Source: Promethearchaeota archaeon
GTDB taxonomy: Archaea > Asgardarchaeota > Lokiarchaeia > Sigyniarchaeales > SOKP01
Assembly (NCBI GenBank): GCA_019058365.1
Contig: JAHPZE010000006.1
Location: forward strand, 46,080 to 110,079
Direction: 5' to 3'
DNA length: 64,000 nt
Of the stretch, positions 36,504 to 45,491 are shown one piece after another. The notes beneath the pieces were generated by a model. The model did no database searches. It had not been told where the DNA came from and saw only the letters and a program-made list of their open reading frames with translations. Positions within the stretch are counted from its first letter, which is position 1. Each line of letters begins with the position of its first letter. The position numbers were made by a program, and so were the translations under genes.

Positions 36504-36677
36504 TTGAAACTGTATAGATGCAGTCAATGTGGTAAAGAAATCGAAACACTGCCTAAACATTGCGCGGAAGATATGGTGTTTAATGAAGAAAGGAATCAAT
36601 TTGAATGTTATATGGGACCAGATTGTGGTTATCTTCCTCTAAATGAATTAAAATGTGAAAACTGTTGTAATTTATAA
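36504..36677 (+). CDS. Free-standing Cys/His metal-binding module, 57 aa
   Basis: 57-codon gene starting with TTG at 36504, with AGAGGT at 36488-36493 as ribosome binding site. 'YRCSQCGKEIETLPKHC' and 'FECYMGPDCG' align with the two tail modules of CopA (CxxCG, LP.HC, C.MG..CG), but the module's Met-His pair is replaced ('AEDMVFNEE') and the C-terminus ends in extra cysteines ('LKCENCCNL'). Only 27 nt separate it from the copA stop, so it is the last gene of the operon. Probably a small soluble metal carrier; metal not determined. Confidence 0.7.
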   Translation: MKLYRCSQCGKEIETLPKHCAEDMVFNEERNQFECYMGPDCGYLPLNELKCENCCNL

Positions 36678-36789
36678 TAAAAAATAAATTATTTTTTTTC
36701 AAATTTTAAAATTGTTAAAATCATTTATGGCTAATTATAGTTGAATAAAGTTAAGATAAAGCAACAAAATTCGTTAAGAATATTAAAAT

Positions 36790-38094
36790 TTAAGTTTCAA
36801 AATTCTTTCGTTTTTGAATATTTAACCATACTCCTAAAAAAATAAATATAAAGAGACCAATAAGACAAATTAGTGCTCCTAAAAGAAAAGCCATTTGATA
36901 TGCAAATACTTCACTTATTCCTCTATTTATTAAAAAATCGATGAGAGGACCACCGATCAATGTGCTAGCAGAGCCCCACGATAGAAAAAAAGTAGTATTA
37001 TATACCGCAAATAATTTTGCACGCATTCTTGCTGGTATTAAAACAGAAGCAATAGCATATGAGGAAGCAGAAATTATAACTTCTGCTGCACCAATTAAAA
37101 AACTTCCTATAAAAATAATTTCCAAACATTGTGTGGTTGCTGTAATTACTAGTGCCACAATTCCAATGGTAGTTCCAATAATTAAAGCTTTTGAATTACC
37201 CAATTTTTTACTTAAAGATCCTGCTGTAAATCCAATCATCATAACTGCTATTGAACGGGAATTTGCTACAAAACTTAACATTATACTATTCAAGTTAAAT
37301 CCAGATTCTAAAGTAAGGTATTGAGGGTAAGGTACTGCGATAGAATTTCTACCAAAATTAATAAAAACTAAAGCAATTATAAACACAATAAAAATTAAAA
37401 TACTCTTTTGTTGTTTGTTGTTGATATCATTTTTTTCAACCAAAATCGCATCTTCTTGCTTTTCCAATTCAATTCCTCCCTCTGGGGTCATTAACATTGG
37501 AATTGTAGAAATTATCATTACAAAAGAAGCTACAAAAAACAAAGGTCCGTTTCTAAATCCAAAACCATAATCATATAAAAATCCACCAATAAATATTCCA
37601 ATAATACGTCCCAAACCTCCTAGACTTGTTAACTGACCCATAATCTTACTTCTCTTTTCAGACGGATATAAATCACTTATCAAAGCACTCCAACCTATAT
37701 TAGACATGGACCAAAACATTTCAATGAGACTAAGTCCTATTATGATAACCCATCCCGCTATTAAAAAATTGTTAAAAATAGAGTGAACACCCCACACAGT
37801 AATAGTACCTATTCCTGCTAAAATCTCACCACATATTATCAAAGTTCTTCGACGCTGGAACTTATCACTAATCGGACCCCACACGAAATTTTGAAATATG
37901 ACACTCATCAACATGGGTATGCTTGCATAGAGCGTTGTCATAGTAACGGATAAATTTAAGAAATCTCTCATATAGATCGATAAATATGTATAGAAAAGGC
38001 CTCTTCTAAACATAGCTAACATTTGAAAAGATGATAATCCAGAAAATATTTGTATAGACGATTTAGAATGTTCCTTCTTAAGTATTCTTCTCAT
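36790..38094 (-). CDS. Major facilitator superfamily transporter
   Basis: 434 aa with 12 hydrophobic helices in two halves. 'GPISDKFQRRRTLIICGE' after helix 2 is the MFS motif A, and 'GFTAGSLSKKLGNSKALIIG' its counterpart in the second half. 'GSASTLIGGPLIDFLINRG' precedes the last helices. The central loop ('EGGIELEKQEDAILVEKNDI') is cytosolic and acidic. The family does not reveal substrate; drug or sugar exporters look like this. Convergent with the copper operon and not obviously part of it. Confidence 0.85.
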   Translation of the reverse strand: MRRILKKEHSKSSIQIFSGLSSFQMLAMFRRGLFYTYLSIYMRDFLNLSVTMTTLYASIPMLMSVIFQNFVWGPISDKFQRRRTLIICGEILAGIGTITVWGVHSIFNNFLIAGWVIIIGLSLIEMFWSMSNIGWSALISDLYPSEKRSKIMGQLTSLGGLGRIIGIFIGGFLYDYGFGFRNGPLFFVASFVMIISTIPMLMTPEGGIELEKQEDAILVEKNDINNKQQKSILIFIVFIIALVFINFGRNSIAVPYPQYLTLESGFNLNSIMLSFVANSRSIAVMMIGFTAGSLSKKLGNSKALIIGTTIGIVALVITATTQCLEIIFIGSFLIGAAEVIISASSYAIASVLIPARMRAKLFAVYNTTFFLSWGSASTLIGGPLIDFLINRGISEVFAYQMAFLLGALICLIGLFIFIFLGVWLNIQKRKNFET

Positions 38095-38228
38095 AAAAGT
38101 AAAAATTGCGAATTTTAGATAACTAAAAGAAACGTTTTTTCTAAACTTTTCTAATCATTAAAACTTAAAAAAGACTGGTTTGGCAATTTAGATAATAATG
38201 GTAAAATTCAAGGGAATAAAACATAGAA

Positions 38229-40691
38229 TTAATATGTTTTTGCAGTATTTGAAGAACGTAGTTTTTCAATTGCCTTTATCCACATATTTAACTGTGTTAA
38301 TAATTTCTGAGTATCTGGAACTCGACTTATTTGCTCTGAATATAGCGGATAATTTTTATATAGATTATTTAATAATTCAAGTAGAGATCTTTGGCTTTCT
38401 GTTTGATCTAGCATGTCTTTTTTTAACTGAAAAAGAGATCTTTTTTCCTTCTTAGATTTTAAGGCTTTTAGAAAGTTTTTAGTAACAATTATTCTGAACA
38501 GGGAATATTCCTCTGGTCTAAAATTTGCTAAAGAGAAGTTCATATTATTATCCGCAAATGGTAAAAAGAATATTTTTTTATCCTCTGGTTCATCTGGGTT
38601 ATCAATTAAAGTAAATTCAATATCTCTATTATCAAGCTCTTCTAAAATTGGATATAATTCTCCTGGAGTAATTTTTGTGGCTTGCTCAATTTGATTTGAA
38701 ATTTCAGAAATAGGAAAATTAAATTCGGGTGTTTTTTCAGGATTTTCAATTCGATAAATATATTCTTTTCTTATTATTTGCATAATTTGGTTTTCTAAAT
38801 CTTCAGCAAGATCTTCTGCAATAAAAGAAATTTGAGTTTTCTTTAACTTTTGTTGGAATAATTCTTTATCTCTTTGCTTTTTGCTATAATCAGCTGAAAG
38901 TGATGAGATAAAACTATCTGTTGGTTGATCACCTTCTACTGTACCTAATCTACTAGTTTTACTTTTTTTTTCTATAGCTGTATTGTATAACCTTTCGCTT
39001 AAATATCTCCTAGCTTTCTGATGAGCAACTTCTTTTTTCTCAAATCGCTCAGTTATAGAAACAAAATCAAGCATTTTCACAGGTTTTCCTAAATCTTGTT
39101 TTTCTTCCCTTATTAGAATATCCATATCTTTCTTTACCAATGTATCTAGAAGTGCATAAACATTACTTTTTGATAATTGAGTTGCTTTAATTAACTCTCG
39201 TTCAATTATTTCAATCGGGTAAGCCTCACCCCTTCGAATGTATTCACTTCTAATAATTTTATAGATCTTGTCTAGGCTTCTTTCCTCTTCACTAACAGTT
39301 TCTTTTTGTAATCTCATAAACATTGAAGTTTCGTGAGGTTTTATATAGTAAACTAATAGTGTGGTACCTAGGAAAAAAATCATAAGTACTGAGATAATAT
39401 ATTTATCCCACATTAATATTACACCCACATTAGATATTATTTGATTTGGTATTTCATTTGAAAGAGAGAAACGTGTCAATGTTTGAGCGAATACACAAGC
39501 TAAACAAAATAAAATTAAACCATCTTTTTTGAAGATAAGTATACGCCAACCAAGAGTTTTCCCAAGTTTCTTTACAATTCGATATAAAAAATACATTGAT
39601 ATGATAAATTCGAGTAAAAAGATATAAGAAACCGCAGAACCTGTTGCCCCAATTGTTGCTTTAAAAGCAGTAATTGTCTCATCTTGAAGCAACATATACA
39701 TACTGATTTGTAAAATTTGAAAGAAAAAGATAAAAAAAACAATCAATGCAAATGTTAAATTATCAAAAGTACCAGCTCTTTTAGTTTCAGCCCGTCGTCT
39801 AGTAGATACATATTCAAAGATGATAAAAACTAACGTCATTACTAAACTAAAGTAAATTAAGGGCATAATTCTCGTCATTTCTAAGTTATATACTGCCACA
39901 GCACTGCTTGGATCACTACGTCCGAAAAATTCCAAAGATAAGATTACTAAAAAGCTTCTGTAAAATAATGAAATTACTACAAGCATGCCTAGTATTATAA
40001 AAGGTATGATAATAGCTAAGAAATATCTTGGAATTGAATATTTCTTAATGAATCTGGCTTCTATTTTAGTTGAGAATTTTCGTGAATAAACATAAAACCG
40101 ACTACTTAATAAGACTAACCAAATCATCGCTAGGCTTAATAAATAGCTCATAAAATTGAGACTTGTTCCAACATATAGAAAAAGTATAAATAACGATAAA
40201 ATAAGACTACAATAAAATATTAATTGTTTAATCGCACTGTATTTTTCAAAAATAAAGAGTCTAAATTTATCTATACTAAGGAGAACAGATAAAATTAGAA
40301 AAAACGCCACAATTGTATTTGAAAACGCAAATGGATTACCAAATGTTAAGAAATTAATCCAAGACCCTGGAAAATTAATTGCTGTAATTAAAACTAAAGA
40401 ATAAAAAATAAATATAGCATATAATCCAAAAAACTTTTTTTCAAACGAATAAGATTTTGGTTCCTGACCATTAATATACACTTCTTGATGAATAATTTTA
40501 TCATAAAAACCAGATTTAATTTTAGATTTTAAATCACTTAAATTCGCCCTTTTTCGTGAAGCAAAAGCTTTAGCCTTATTCATTGGCTCTATTTTCCGCA
40601 TTTTTGAGGTTTTTGGCAATTTTAATACTTTAAAATTCTCTTGTTTTTTCTTGGTTTCTTCTTCAGAATTTTTTGCTTGCTTGCCAGACAT
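38229..40691 (-). CDS. Large multi-TM protein with two winged-helix-like cytosolic repeats
   Basis: 820 aa, not recognised. Basic N-terminus, about ten membrane helices between residues 85 and 455, then about 360 cytosolic residues. The cytosolic part holds two related blocks: about 480-540 ('IYKIIRSEYIRRGEAYPIEI', 'ATQLSKSNVYALLDTLVKKD') and about 640-705 ('IMQIIRKEYIYRIENP', 'ATKITPGELYPILEELDNRD'). Each has the helix-turn-helix plus wing look of a winged helix. This suggests a membrane-tethered sensor or regulator. It is divergent from a 98-aa gene with similar helical pattern. Confidence 0.6.
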   Translation of the reverse strand: MSGKQAKNSEEETKKKQENFKVLKLPKTSKMRKIEPMNKAKAFASRKRANLSDLKSKIKSGFYDKIIHQEVYINGQEPKSYSFEKKFFGLYAIFIFYSLVLITAINFPGSWINFLTFGNPFAFSNTIVAFFLILSVLLSIDKFRLFIFEKYSAIKQLIFYCSLILSLFILFLYVGTSLNFMSYLLSLAMIWLVLLSSRFYVYSRKFSTKIEARFIKKYSIPRYFLAIIIPFIILGMLVVISLFYRSFLVILSLEFFGRSDPSSAVAVYNLEMTRIMPLIYFSLVMTLVFIIFEYVSTRRRAETKRAGTFDNLTFALIVFFIFFFQILQISMYMLLQDETITAFKATIGATGSAVSYIFLLEFIISMYFLYRIVKKLGKTLGWRILIFKKDGLILFCLACVFAQTLTRFSLSNEIPNQIISNVGVILMWDKYIISVLMIFFLGTTLLVYYIKPHETSMFMRLQKETVSEEERSLDKIYKIIRSEYIRRGEAYPIEIIERELIKATQLSKSNVYALLDTLVKKDMDILIREEKQDLGKPVKMLDFVSITERFEKKEVAHQKARRYLSERLYNTAIEKKSKTSRLGTVEGDQPTDSFISSLSADYSKKQRDKELFQQKLKKTQISFIAEDLAEDLENQIMQIIRKEYIYRIENPEKTPEFNFPISEISNQIEQATKITPGELYPILEELDNRDIEFTLIDNPDEPEDKKIFFLPFADNNMNFSLANFRPEEYSLFRIIVTKNFLKALKSKKEKRSLFQLKKDMLDQTESQRSLLELLNNLYKNYPLYSEQISRVPDTQKLLTQLNMWIKAIEKLRSSNTAKTY

Positions 40692-40825
40692 TATAATTAA
40701 TAAATCTTTTTTTCCTATAAAACTAATTGTAATATATTTTGAAAACTAATGATACGATATTTAGTAAAATATAAGTTCTATATACAAATTTTAAAAATAT
40801 TCCGATATAAATTTAAATATAGTTA

Positions 40826-41122
40826 ATGCATTTTAGTATTGTGAAAATGGAAAGAAAAGTTGAAAACAGAGAAAGCCTGTTAAAGTTAATCAAAAAAGCT
40901 ATTGAATTACTTGCCGAGAGGAATGTATCTCAAACAGTGATTTTATCTTCTTATAAGATTAACTCAGTTTTAAAAGAAAACTACGGCATAAATATAAAAG
41001 TTGATAAAATTGGAAGAATTCTGAGTAAAATTGCTAAGTTAAATGAATTAAAAAGGCTTAATACTAATATACCGAAGTATAAACTACAAATCTCAAAAGT
41101 TTCGAGTTTAGAATTCTTTTGA
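40826..41122 (+). CDS. Small basic protein, possible winged-helix
   Basis: 98 aa, lysine-rich. 'LLKLIKKAIELLAERNVSQT' and 'VDKIGRILSKIAKLNELKRL' resemble the helices of a small DNA-binding HTH unit followed by a wing-like strand 'KYKLQIS'. Two Met codons (1 and 8) are possible starts. It sits between the large membrane protein (divergent) and the MPN gene pair (convergent, stop 8 nt away). Not recognised with certainty. Confidence 0.5.
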   Translation: MHFSIVKMERKVENRESLLKLIKKAIELLAERNVSQTVILSSYKINSVLKENYGINIKVDKIGRILSKIAKLNELKRLNTNIPKYKLQISKVSSLEFF

Positions 41123-41130
41123 GTTTACCT

Positions 41131-42537
41131 TTAACCTAAATTTCGAAAGCTAGTAATTGTCTTTTGGAGTTTCTCAAGTAAAATTTTTATTTCTGAGTTA
41201 AATTCTTTGAATGGCTCCAACTCCGTGTTCAGTTTCTCGATTTTTTCATTCGTATTAGTTTGTAATGAAGTTATAGATTTTTCAATGCTTTTTTCAATAT
41301 TTTGAGCCAATGAGTTTACTTGAGTATTTGTATTTGTTAATTTAGATTGAAGATTTTTTATCAACTCTTCGATTTGTGAATTTATTTGCGTAGTCTCTTT
41401 AACCTTTCCAGATACAGAATTAATTACTAATTCCATCTCATTTTTAATATTTGATATATGACCTTCGATGAGAGTGTTTAGATTATCAATAAGATTATTC
41501 TTTGTGGTAGAGATATCTGTTATGAATTCTTTATTTTTTTTAACTCGAGTATCAACATAGTTAGAAACACTTTTTTTAAACTCAATTATCGTTTCATTCA
41601 ATGTCATATTGAACCAATTATCAACTTTAATTATTCCAGATGATATTGCATCCTTCATTTTATTTACTGATTTACTAATATACTCAGTGCCTTTAGATGT
41701 TCCCTGATTTACATCTTTAATCCAATCTCCAATTTGAGTTTTGACAATATTCATGAACATATTTGAGATTTTTTCTGTTCCTTGTTGTAAACCTAAAGCG
41801 ACTGAGGTTAATTCAGGATATTCTACAATTTCTTCTTCAACTGTCTGTGTTTCTTCTGTTTTTGGAATTTCTTGCAATTCTCCAAGAGGTTGTTCAACAA
41901 ATTCATTTATTTCCTTAATAAGAATAGGATTTTTTTTTTGGAAATCCTCTGAAAATTTTTGCACCCACTTAAAATACTCTAATGAGTTTGGAATTTCAAT
42001 TTTAAATGGTACCATATGATATTTATCAGCTTTAGTATAATCATCTAATCTATAAATTTCAAATCCAAGATTCCCATCCTTCCCCATGAGTGTATGATCA
42101 AAAACTATACTAAAACCATAAGGAAATTCCTCCTTTTGGAAATACTGTAAATTTACTAAATCACTCTCACTGAGGTACAAACCCCAAGAAGGGTGAGAAT
42201 GGTAATATCCTATTAAAGCAGATGAATATTTTTTACTGATCTCAGTAAATAAATCATAATCATCTTTATCAAATCCGATTTCTGCTTTATCTCCATGTGT
42301 TATAGGAACAGCATTTTCTACAAAGACTTTTTCTTCGATAGTATCATATTTTCCTACACAGACCCCCATAACTTCTATACTTTGTTCTAATTTATCATTA
42401 CCAAAACGTAGAACATGAGTAAGCATGTTTCTAAAAGCTTCCTTCTTAATGAATATATTTCCTTTTTCAGATTTACTTGTATCATCAAAATTTTTTTGAT
42501 TTATTTTTTGATTAGATTTTTTTTCAACCACTTTCAC
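41131..42537 (-). CDS. JAMM/MPN-domain protein with long C-terminal coiled coil (paralog 1)
   Basis: 468 aa. Residues 28-165 are an MPN domain with a complete JAMM metal site: Glu55 in 'IEVMG', 'HSHP' (His113, His115), Ser123 and Asp126. The 'EVMG' and 'YYHSHP' wording is that of Rpn11/CSN5-type deubiquitinases. After 'GFEIYRLDDY' and a conserved 'YHMVPF' linker, residues about 200-468 are mostly coiled coil ('MFMNIVKTQIGDWIKDV' onwards). Its GTG start overlaps the stop of the upstream paralog (GTGA). Likely metal-dependent isopeptidase or a scaffold with such activity; substrate unknown, since no ubiquitin, E1 or E2 gene is in the window. Confidence 0.8.
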   Translation of the reverse strand: MKVVEKKSNQKINQKNFDDTSKSEKGNIFIKKEAFRNMLTHVLRFGNDKLEQSIEVMGVCVGKYDTIEEKVFVENAVPITHGDKAEIGFDKDDYDLFTEISKKYSSALIGYYHSHPSWGLYLSESDLVNLQYFQKEEFPYGFSIVFDHTLMGKDGNLGFEIYRLDDYTKADKYHMVPFKIEIPNSLEYFKWVQKFSEDFQKKNPILIKEINEFVEQPLGELQEIPKTEETQTVEEEIVEYPELTSVALGLQQGTEKISNMFMNIVKTQIGDWIKDVNQGTSKGTEYISKSVNKMKDAISSGIIKVDNWFNMTLNETIIEFKKSVSNYVDTRVKKNKEFITDISTTKNNLIDNLNTLIEGHISNIKNEMELVINSVSGKVKETTQINSQIEELIKNLQSKLTNTNTQVNSLAQNIEKSIEKSITSLQTNTNEKIEKLNTELEPFKEFNSEIKILLEKLQKTITSFRNLG

Positions 42538-44015
42538 TCAACCCTCTCTGTTTCCAATTTTTTTATCTTAGCTAATAAATCTTGATTTTCTTTTCTTAAA
42601 TCTGTGAGATCATTTTGGAGCGTCTTGATTTCAACTTTTTGTGTTTCCAATTTGTTTTGTAGTGAAGTTTTTGAGCTCTCTAGTAATATTATAGCAGCTT
42701 TTAAATCTGATAGAAAGCTTTTTGATTCTTTATTTAAATTAATAAAAGTTCCTATGATTTTATTAACATTTTTTGTGAAAGTTCCAGATAAATCTTTTAT
42801 AATATTATCAAATTTTTCTGGAATTGTGTATTCTATTGAATTAAGGCTTTTAGATAAATTTTCTATAATATTACTTTGTTCATCCAAACTTTTAGAAGAT
42901 GCTAAACCTAATTTATTTATATTAGTTAATTCATCTATTTGGTTATTAAATTGAATTATAATACTGTTGATATTTTCCTTTAATTTTTCTTCAACTATTG
43001 ATTTAAATTGTCCATTAAGTTCAGTCTTGATATTATCAAATAGATCTTTAAAGATTTCTTGATCAGAATCAAATTCTTCAAATTTATCATCAATGTACAT
43101 GTCCAATTCGTTTAATTTTTCCTTAAAGGAAAATTTAAAATTTTTTTGAAGATTAGAAATCCCCTCACTTAACCTGTCTTTTATTGTAATCACATCTTTT
43201 CTTATTTGTAAATTATTCTTAACAGTAGTATTGATCAAATTTTCACTCCAAGAATTAAGAAATATGATAAATGGTGCGATAACAATTTCTAAGAACTTTG
43301 TTAATTCTGTATTGAGTGCAGATAAGATTTTAGTAGAATCTAATTCCGGTTTCTTTGTAAAAATTTGGCTTTCACTTGGAAATGCAATATCTCCAAAAAG
43401 ATCGGGCATTTCATTAATTTCCAATATAGGAGGCTCTTTTGAGTGAATATTATTTATTAAATTGATTAATTTTAAATAATATTCAATACTATCAGGAGGT
43501 GCTACAGACGCTTTTACCTCGTGATAACCTGACATTTGACCTTTGGCTGGATTATCTAATCGAAATGTACGAAATCCTAAATCTCCTGGTTTTTCTAAAT
43601 AAGCATGGTCAAAAACAATTCCTATGGCACTAGGGTTTGGAGTTTGCCAACCAAGTTGATTACGTATATCTGTTGAAGAAAAGAAAATATCCAGTTCGGG
43701 GTGAGAATGGTACCACCCACAACTAAACCAGTTTTTTTCAGCATAAGCAGCATCAACCATAGAAAATGTTACATAATCTTCTGGGGCAAATGCAACTTCT
43801 ATCGCACCACCGTGTGAAATGGGAATAGCATCTTCAATTATAACATCTCTAATTCCCTTCTTATCTGGTTCACCTTCACCTAATGATCCAATAAGTATTC
43901 CCATTACTTCTCGGTACTGCCTTTTATCTCTTGCTTTATTTCCAAAACGAAGGACATGTAGAAGCATTTTATAATAAGCTTCTGGTTTAATAATAACAGT
44001 TTTTTCAGAAGTCAA
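42534..44015 (-). CDS. JAMM/MPN-domain protein with long C-terminal coiled coil (paralog 2)
   Basis: 493 aa, same architecture as the downstream gene. JAMM residues are Glu36 ('REVMG'), His103 and His105 ('WYHSHP'), Ser113 and Asp116. 'GFRTFRLDN', then 'GYHEVKAS', links to about 280 residues of coiled coil with 'LQKNFKFSFKEKLNELDMYI' and a tight heptad tail ('LQNDLTDLRKENQDLLAKI'). Overlaps paralog 1 by 4 nt, so the two are made together and probably form a heteromer like the MPN pairs Rpn8-Rpn11 and BRCC36 complexes, with the difference that both keep the metal site. Confidence 0.8.
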   Translation of the reverse strand: MTSEKTVIIKPEAYYKMLLHVLRFGNKARDKRQYREVMGILIGSLGEGEPDKKGIRDVIIEDAIPISHGGAIEVAFAPEDYVTFSMVDAAYAEKNWFSCGWYHSHPELDIFFSSTDIRNQLGWQTPNPSAIGIVFDHAYLEKPGDLGFRTFRLDNPAKGQMSGYHEVKASVAPPDSIEYYLKLINLINNIHSKEPPILEINEMPDLFGDIAFPSESQIFTKKPELDSTKILSALNTELTKFLEIVIAPFIIFLNSWSENLINTTVKNNLQIRKDVITIKDRLSEGISNLQKNFKFSFKEKLNELDMYIDDKFEEFDSDQEIFKDLFDNIKTELNGQFKSIVEEKLKENINSIIIQFNNQIDELTNINKLGLASSKSLDEQSNIIENLSKSLNSIEYTIPEKFDNIIKDLSGTFTKNVNKIIGTFINLNKESKSFLSDLKAAIILLESSKTSLQNKLETQKVEIKTLQNDLTDLRKENQDLLAKIKKLETERVE

Positions 44016-44241
44016 TGATATTCACGATTTATGTTTTAGATTTAGTTTGTTAATGATCTATATATAGTTTAATTGGTTTTAAATATTTGAATAAAAAAAT
44101 TGAAAATTATATCTGGTCTTCTAATTTATTCTGTATTGAGTCTTCTTTTTCAGAGTAAATTTTGATTCTCTTTCCTTATTCTCTTAAATTATTAAATCAA
44201 ATAAAAAATAAAATAAGAATTAAAACAAATTTATTAAATCA

Positions 44242-44898
44242 TTAATCATGAGGTAATGGTTTACCACAGAAAGGACAGAATCGGAAGCCTAAGTCTTTAC
44301 CACAATGTGGACAAAAAGAACCTTCTACTCCTACTGGTGCTTTTTCCTCAACACCTTCTTTTGGTATTGAAGGTAACTCTCTTTTTGTTTTAAGAGTTGT
44401 AGCCGATGAGGCAGTACTAGGCAGTACCTCTTGTTTTGCCATCACTCTTTCCTTAAAAGCTTGTCTTCGTTCTTCTTCAAGTTCTTCTTGCGTTTTAGTA
44501 CCTTCTGTTTTAACCCAACCTTGAACCTTGGGTCTTTTCAATTCACTTTCAGGAACCCTTTCCAATTCTACTTCTTTAGTTTCTGATATTGGAGCAACTA
44601 CTTTTCTCTCATCCTTCTTCTGCAGGGCTTGTTTTACAAGAGCTTGAGTTGTTTTCATTACTTGATGGGGATTAATATTAGGGATTGCTACAGTCCTAAG
44701 AACCCAGCCTACAATAATATTTTGATTTGGAAAATCGCCTTCGACATCCTCATCTTTAAAAACATAAGAATCAATAATATCTTTCCCTTTTAACATGCGA
44801 ACAGCCCATTTCTCATTAATTAATCCTAATTGCAGTCTATAAGATGTTCCAGGTACGCCAAGTTGGCTCGTTAATGGTTCGAATCCTCTCTCTGTCAC
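44242..44898 (-). CDS. Hypothetical protein with C-terminal double zinc ribbon
   Basis: 218 aa. The N-terminal about 105 residues form an unrecognised compact domain ('SYRLQLGLINEKWAVRMLKG', 'QNIIVGWVLRTVAIPNINP'). A charged, low-complexity linker (105-185) follows. The last 30 residues are a zinc ribbon with 'FCPHCGK' and 'FCPFCGKPL'. Start is GTG at 44898. The opening 'ERGFEPLTSQ' looks like the spurious peptides read from tRNA genes, but no cloverleaf is found and the rest of the frame is clearly coding. It lies 226 nt upstream of the MPN pair on the same strand. Confidence 0.6.
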   Translation of the reverse strand: MTERGFEPLTSQLGVPGTSYRLQLGLINEKWAVRMLKGKDIIDSYVFKDEDVEGDFPNQNIIVGWVLRTVAIPNINPHQVMKTTQALVKQALQKKDERKVVAPISETKEVELERVPESELKRPKVQGWVKTEGTKTQEELEEERRQAFKERVMAKQEVLPSTASSATTLKTKRELPSIPKEGVEEKAPVGVEGSFCPHCGKDLGFRFCPFCGKPLPHD

Positions 44899-45143
44899 TT
44901 CAAATCACTTTTTTTCACTAAATTATATGAGATCAGTAATATTATAATGATAAATTTCGAATTTAAATTATTATTTATTTTTAAAATTTATCTTAAAGTT
45001 AAAAATTTTATCTGATTGATTAAGTTGATCGATAGTTAAAATGTTTAATTCTTATATTTTTGGTTTGGGATTAAAAACAAATAAATACAAATTATTCTAT
45101 TATCTTGTAAAATACCATTGTTGAAAATAACAGGATTTTTATC

Positions 45144-45461
45144 ATGACTGTAATAATTCCAAAGAATGATTATTTAACTTTAGTGGCCGCAACTATTAGA
45201 TTTGCTAATGCTCGTATTCCAAAGGATGATTGGTTAGAAGTTAGTGGCATCTTTACTGGAAGAAATGAAGGAGATGATGTATTCATAACAGAATGTTACC
45301 CCATCATGCATCAAGAATTAGATAAAGATGCGGTAATTGATCAATATAAATGGAATGATGAAGATTATGAAGCTCTTTATATCATCGATGATGAAGCATT
45401 TTCAAGAGATCCACCTGAGTTTGTGGTCGGATGGTGGCATAGTCATCCTGGCTTTATTTGA
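45144..45461 (+). CDS. JAMM/MPN-domain paralog 3, 5' fragment ending inside the active-site motif
   Basis: 105 codons: MPN strands with Glu32 ('LEVSG') and 'WWHSHPGF' (His99, His101), ending in TGA at 45459-45461. The Ser and Asp of the JAMM motif are encoded in the same frame 37 nt later in the next fragment. Two in-frame stops (TGA 45459, TAA 45483) separate them. Removal of 30 nt (about 45456-45485) gives 'HPGFKVMMSHIDIRT', with exactly the six residues between Pro and Ser found in paralogs 1 and 2. So this is one gene interrupted by a 30-nt insert, a pseudogene or an RNA-processed gene. Confidence 0.65.
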   Translation: MTVIIPKNDYLTLVAATIRFANARIPKDDWLEVSGIFTGRNEGDDVFITECYPIMHQELDKDAVIDQYKWNDEDYEALYIIDDEAFSRDPPEFVVGWWHSHPGFI

Positions 45462-45491
45462 ACTGGATTTACCAGACTTAGCTAAAAGGTA

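Noticed and set aside
38198..38455. 85-codon plus-strand frame at the end of the large membrane protein gene
   Set aside because: It lies almost wholly antisense to the C-terminal coding part of the 820-aa gene and is hydrophobic in the manner of shadow frames.
44860..44900. GGTTCGAATCC near the start of the zinc-ribbon gene, a tRNA T-loop-like sequence
   Set aside because: The flanking 5-bp T-stem does not pair, and no acceptor, D- or anticodon arm can be drawn around it. The peptide 'ERGFEPLTSQ' often arises from tRNA genes, but the frame continues for over 200 codons with a conserved-looking zinc ribbon.
45459..45461. TGA in the third MPN gene as selenocysteine
   Set aside because: A second in-frame stop, TAA at 45483, follows after seven codons and cannot be decoded as Sec. 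No SECIS-like hairpin was found by eye.
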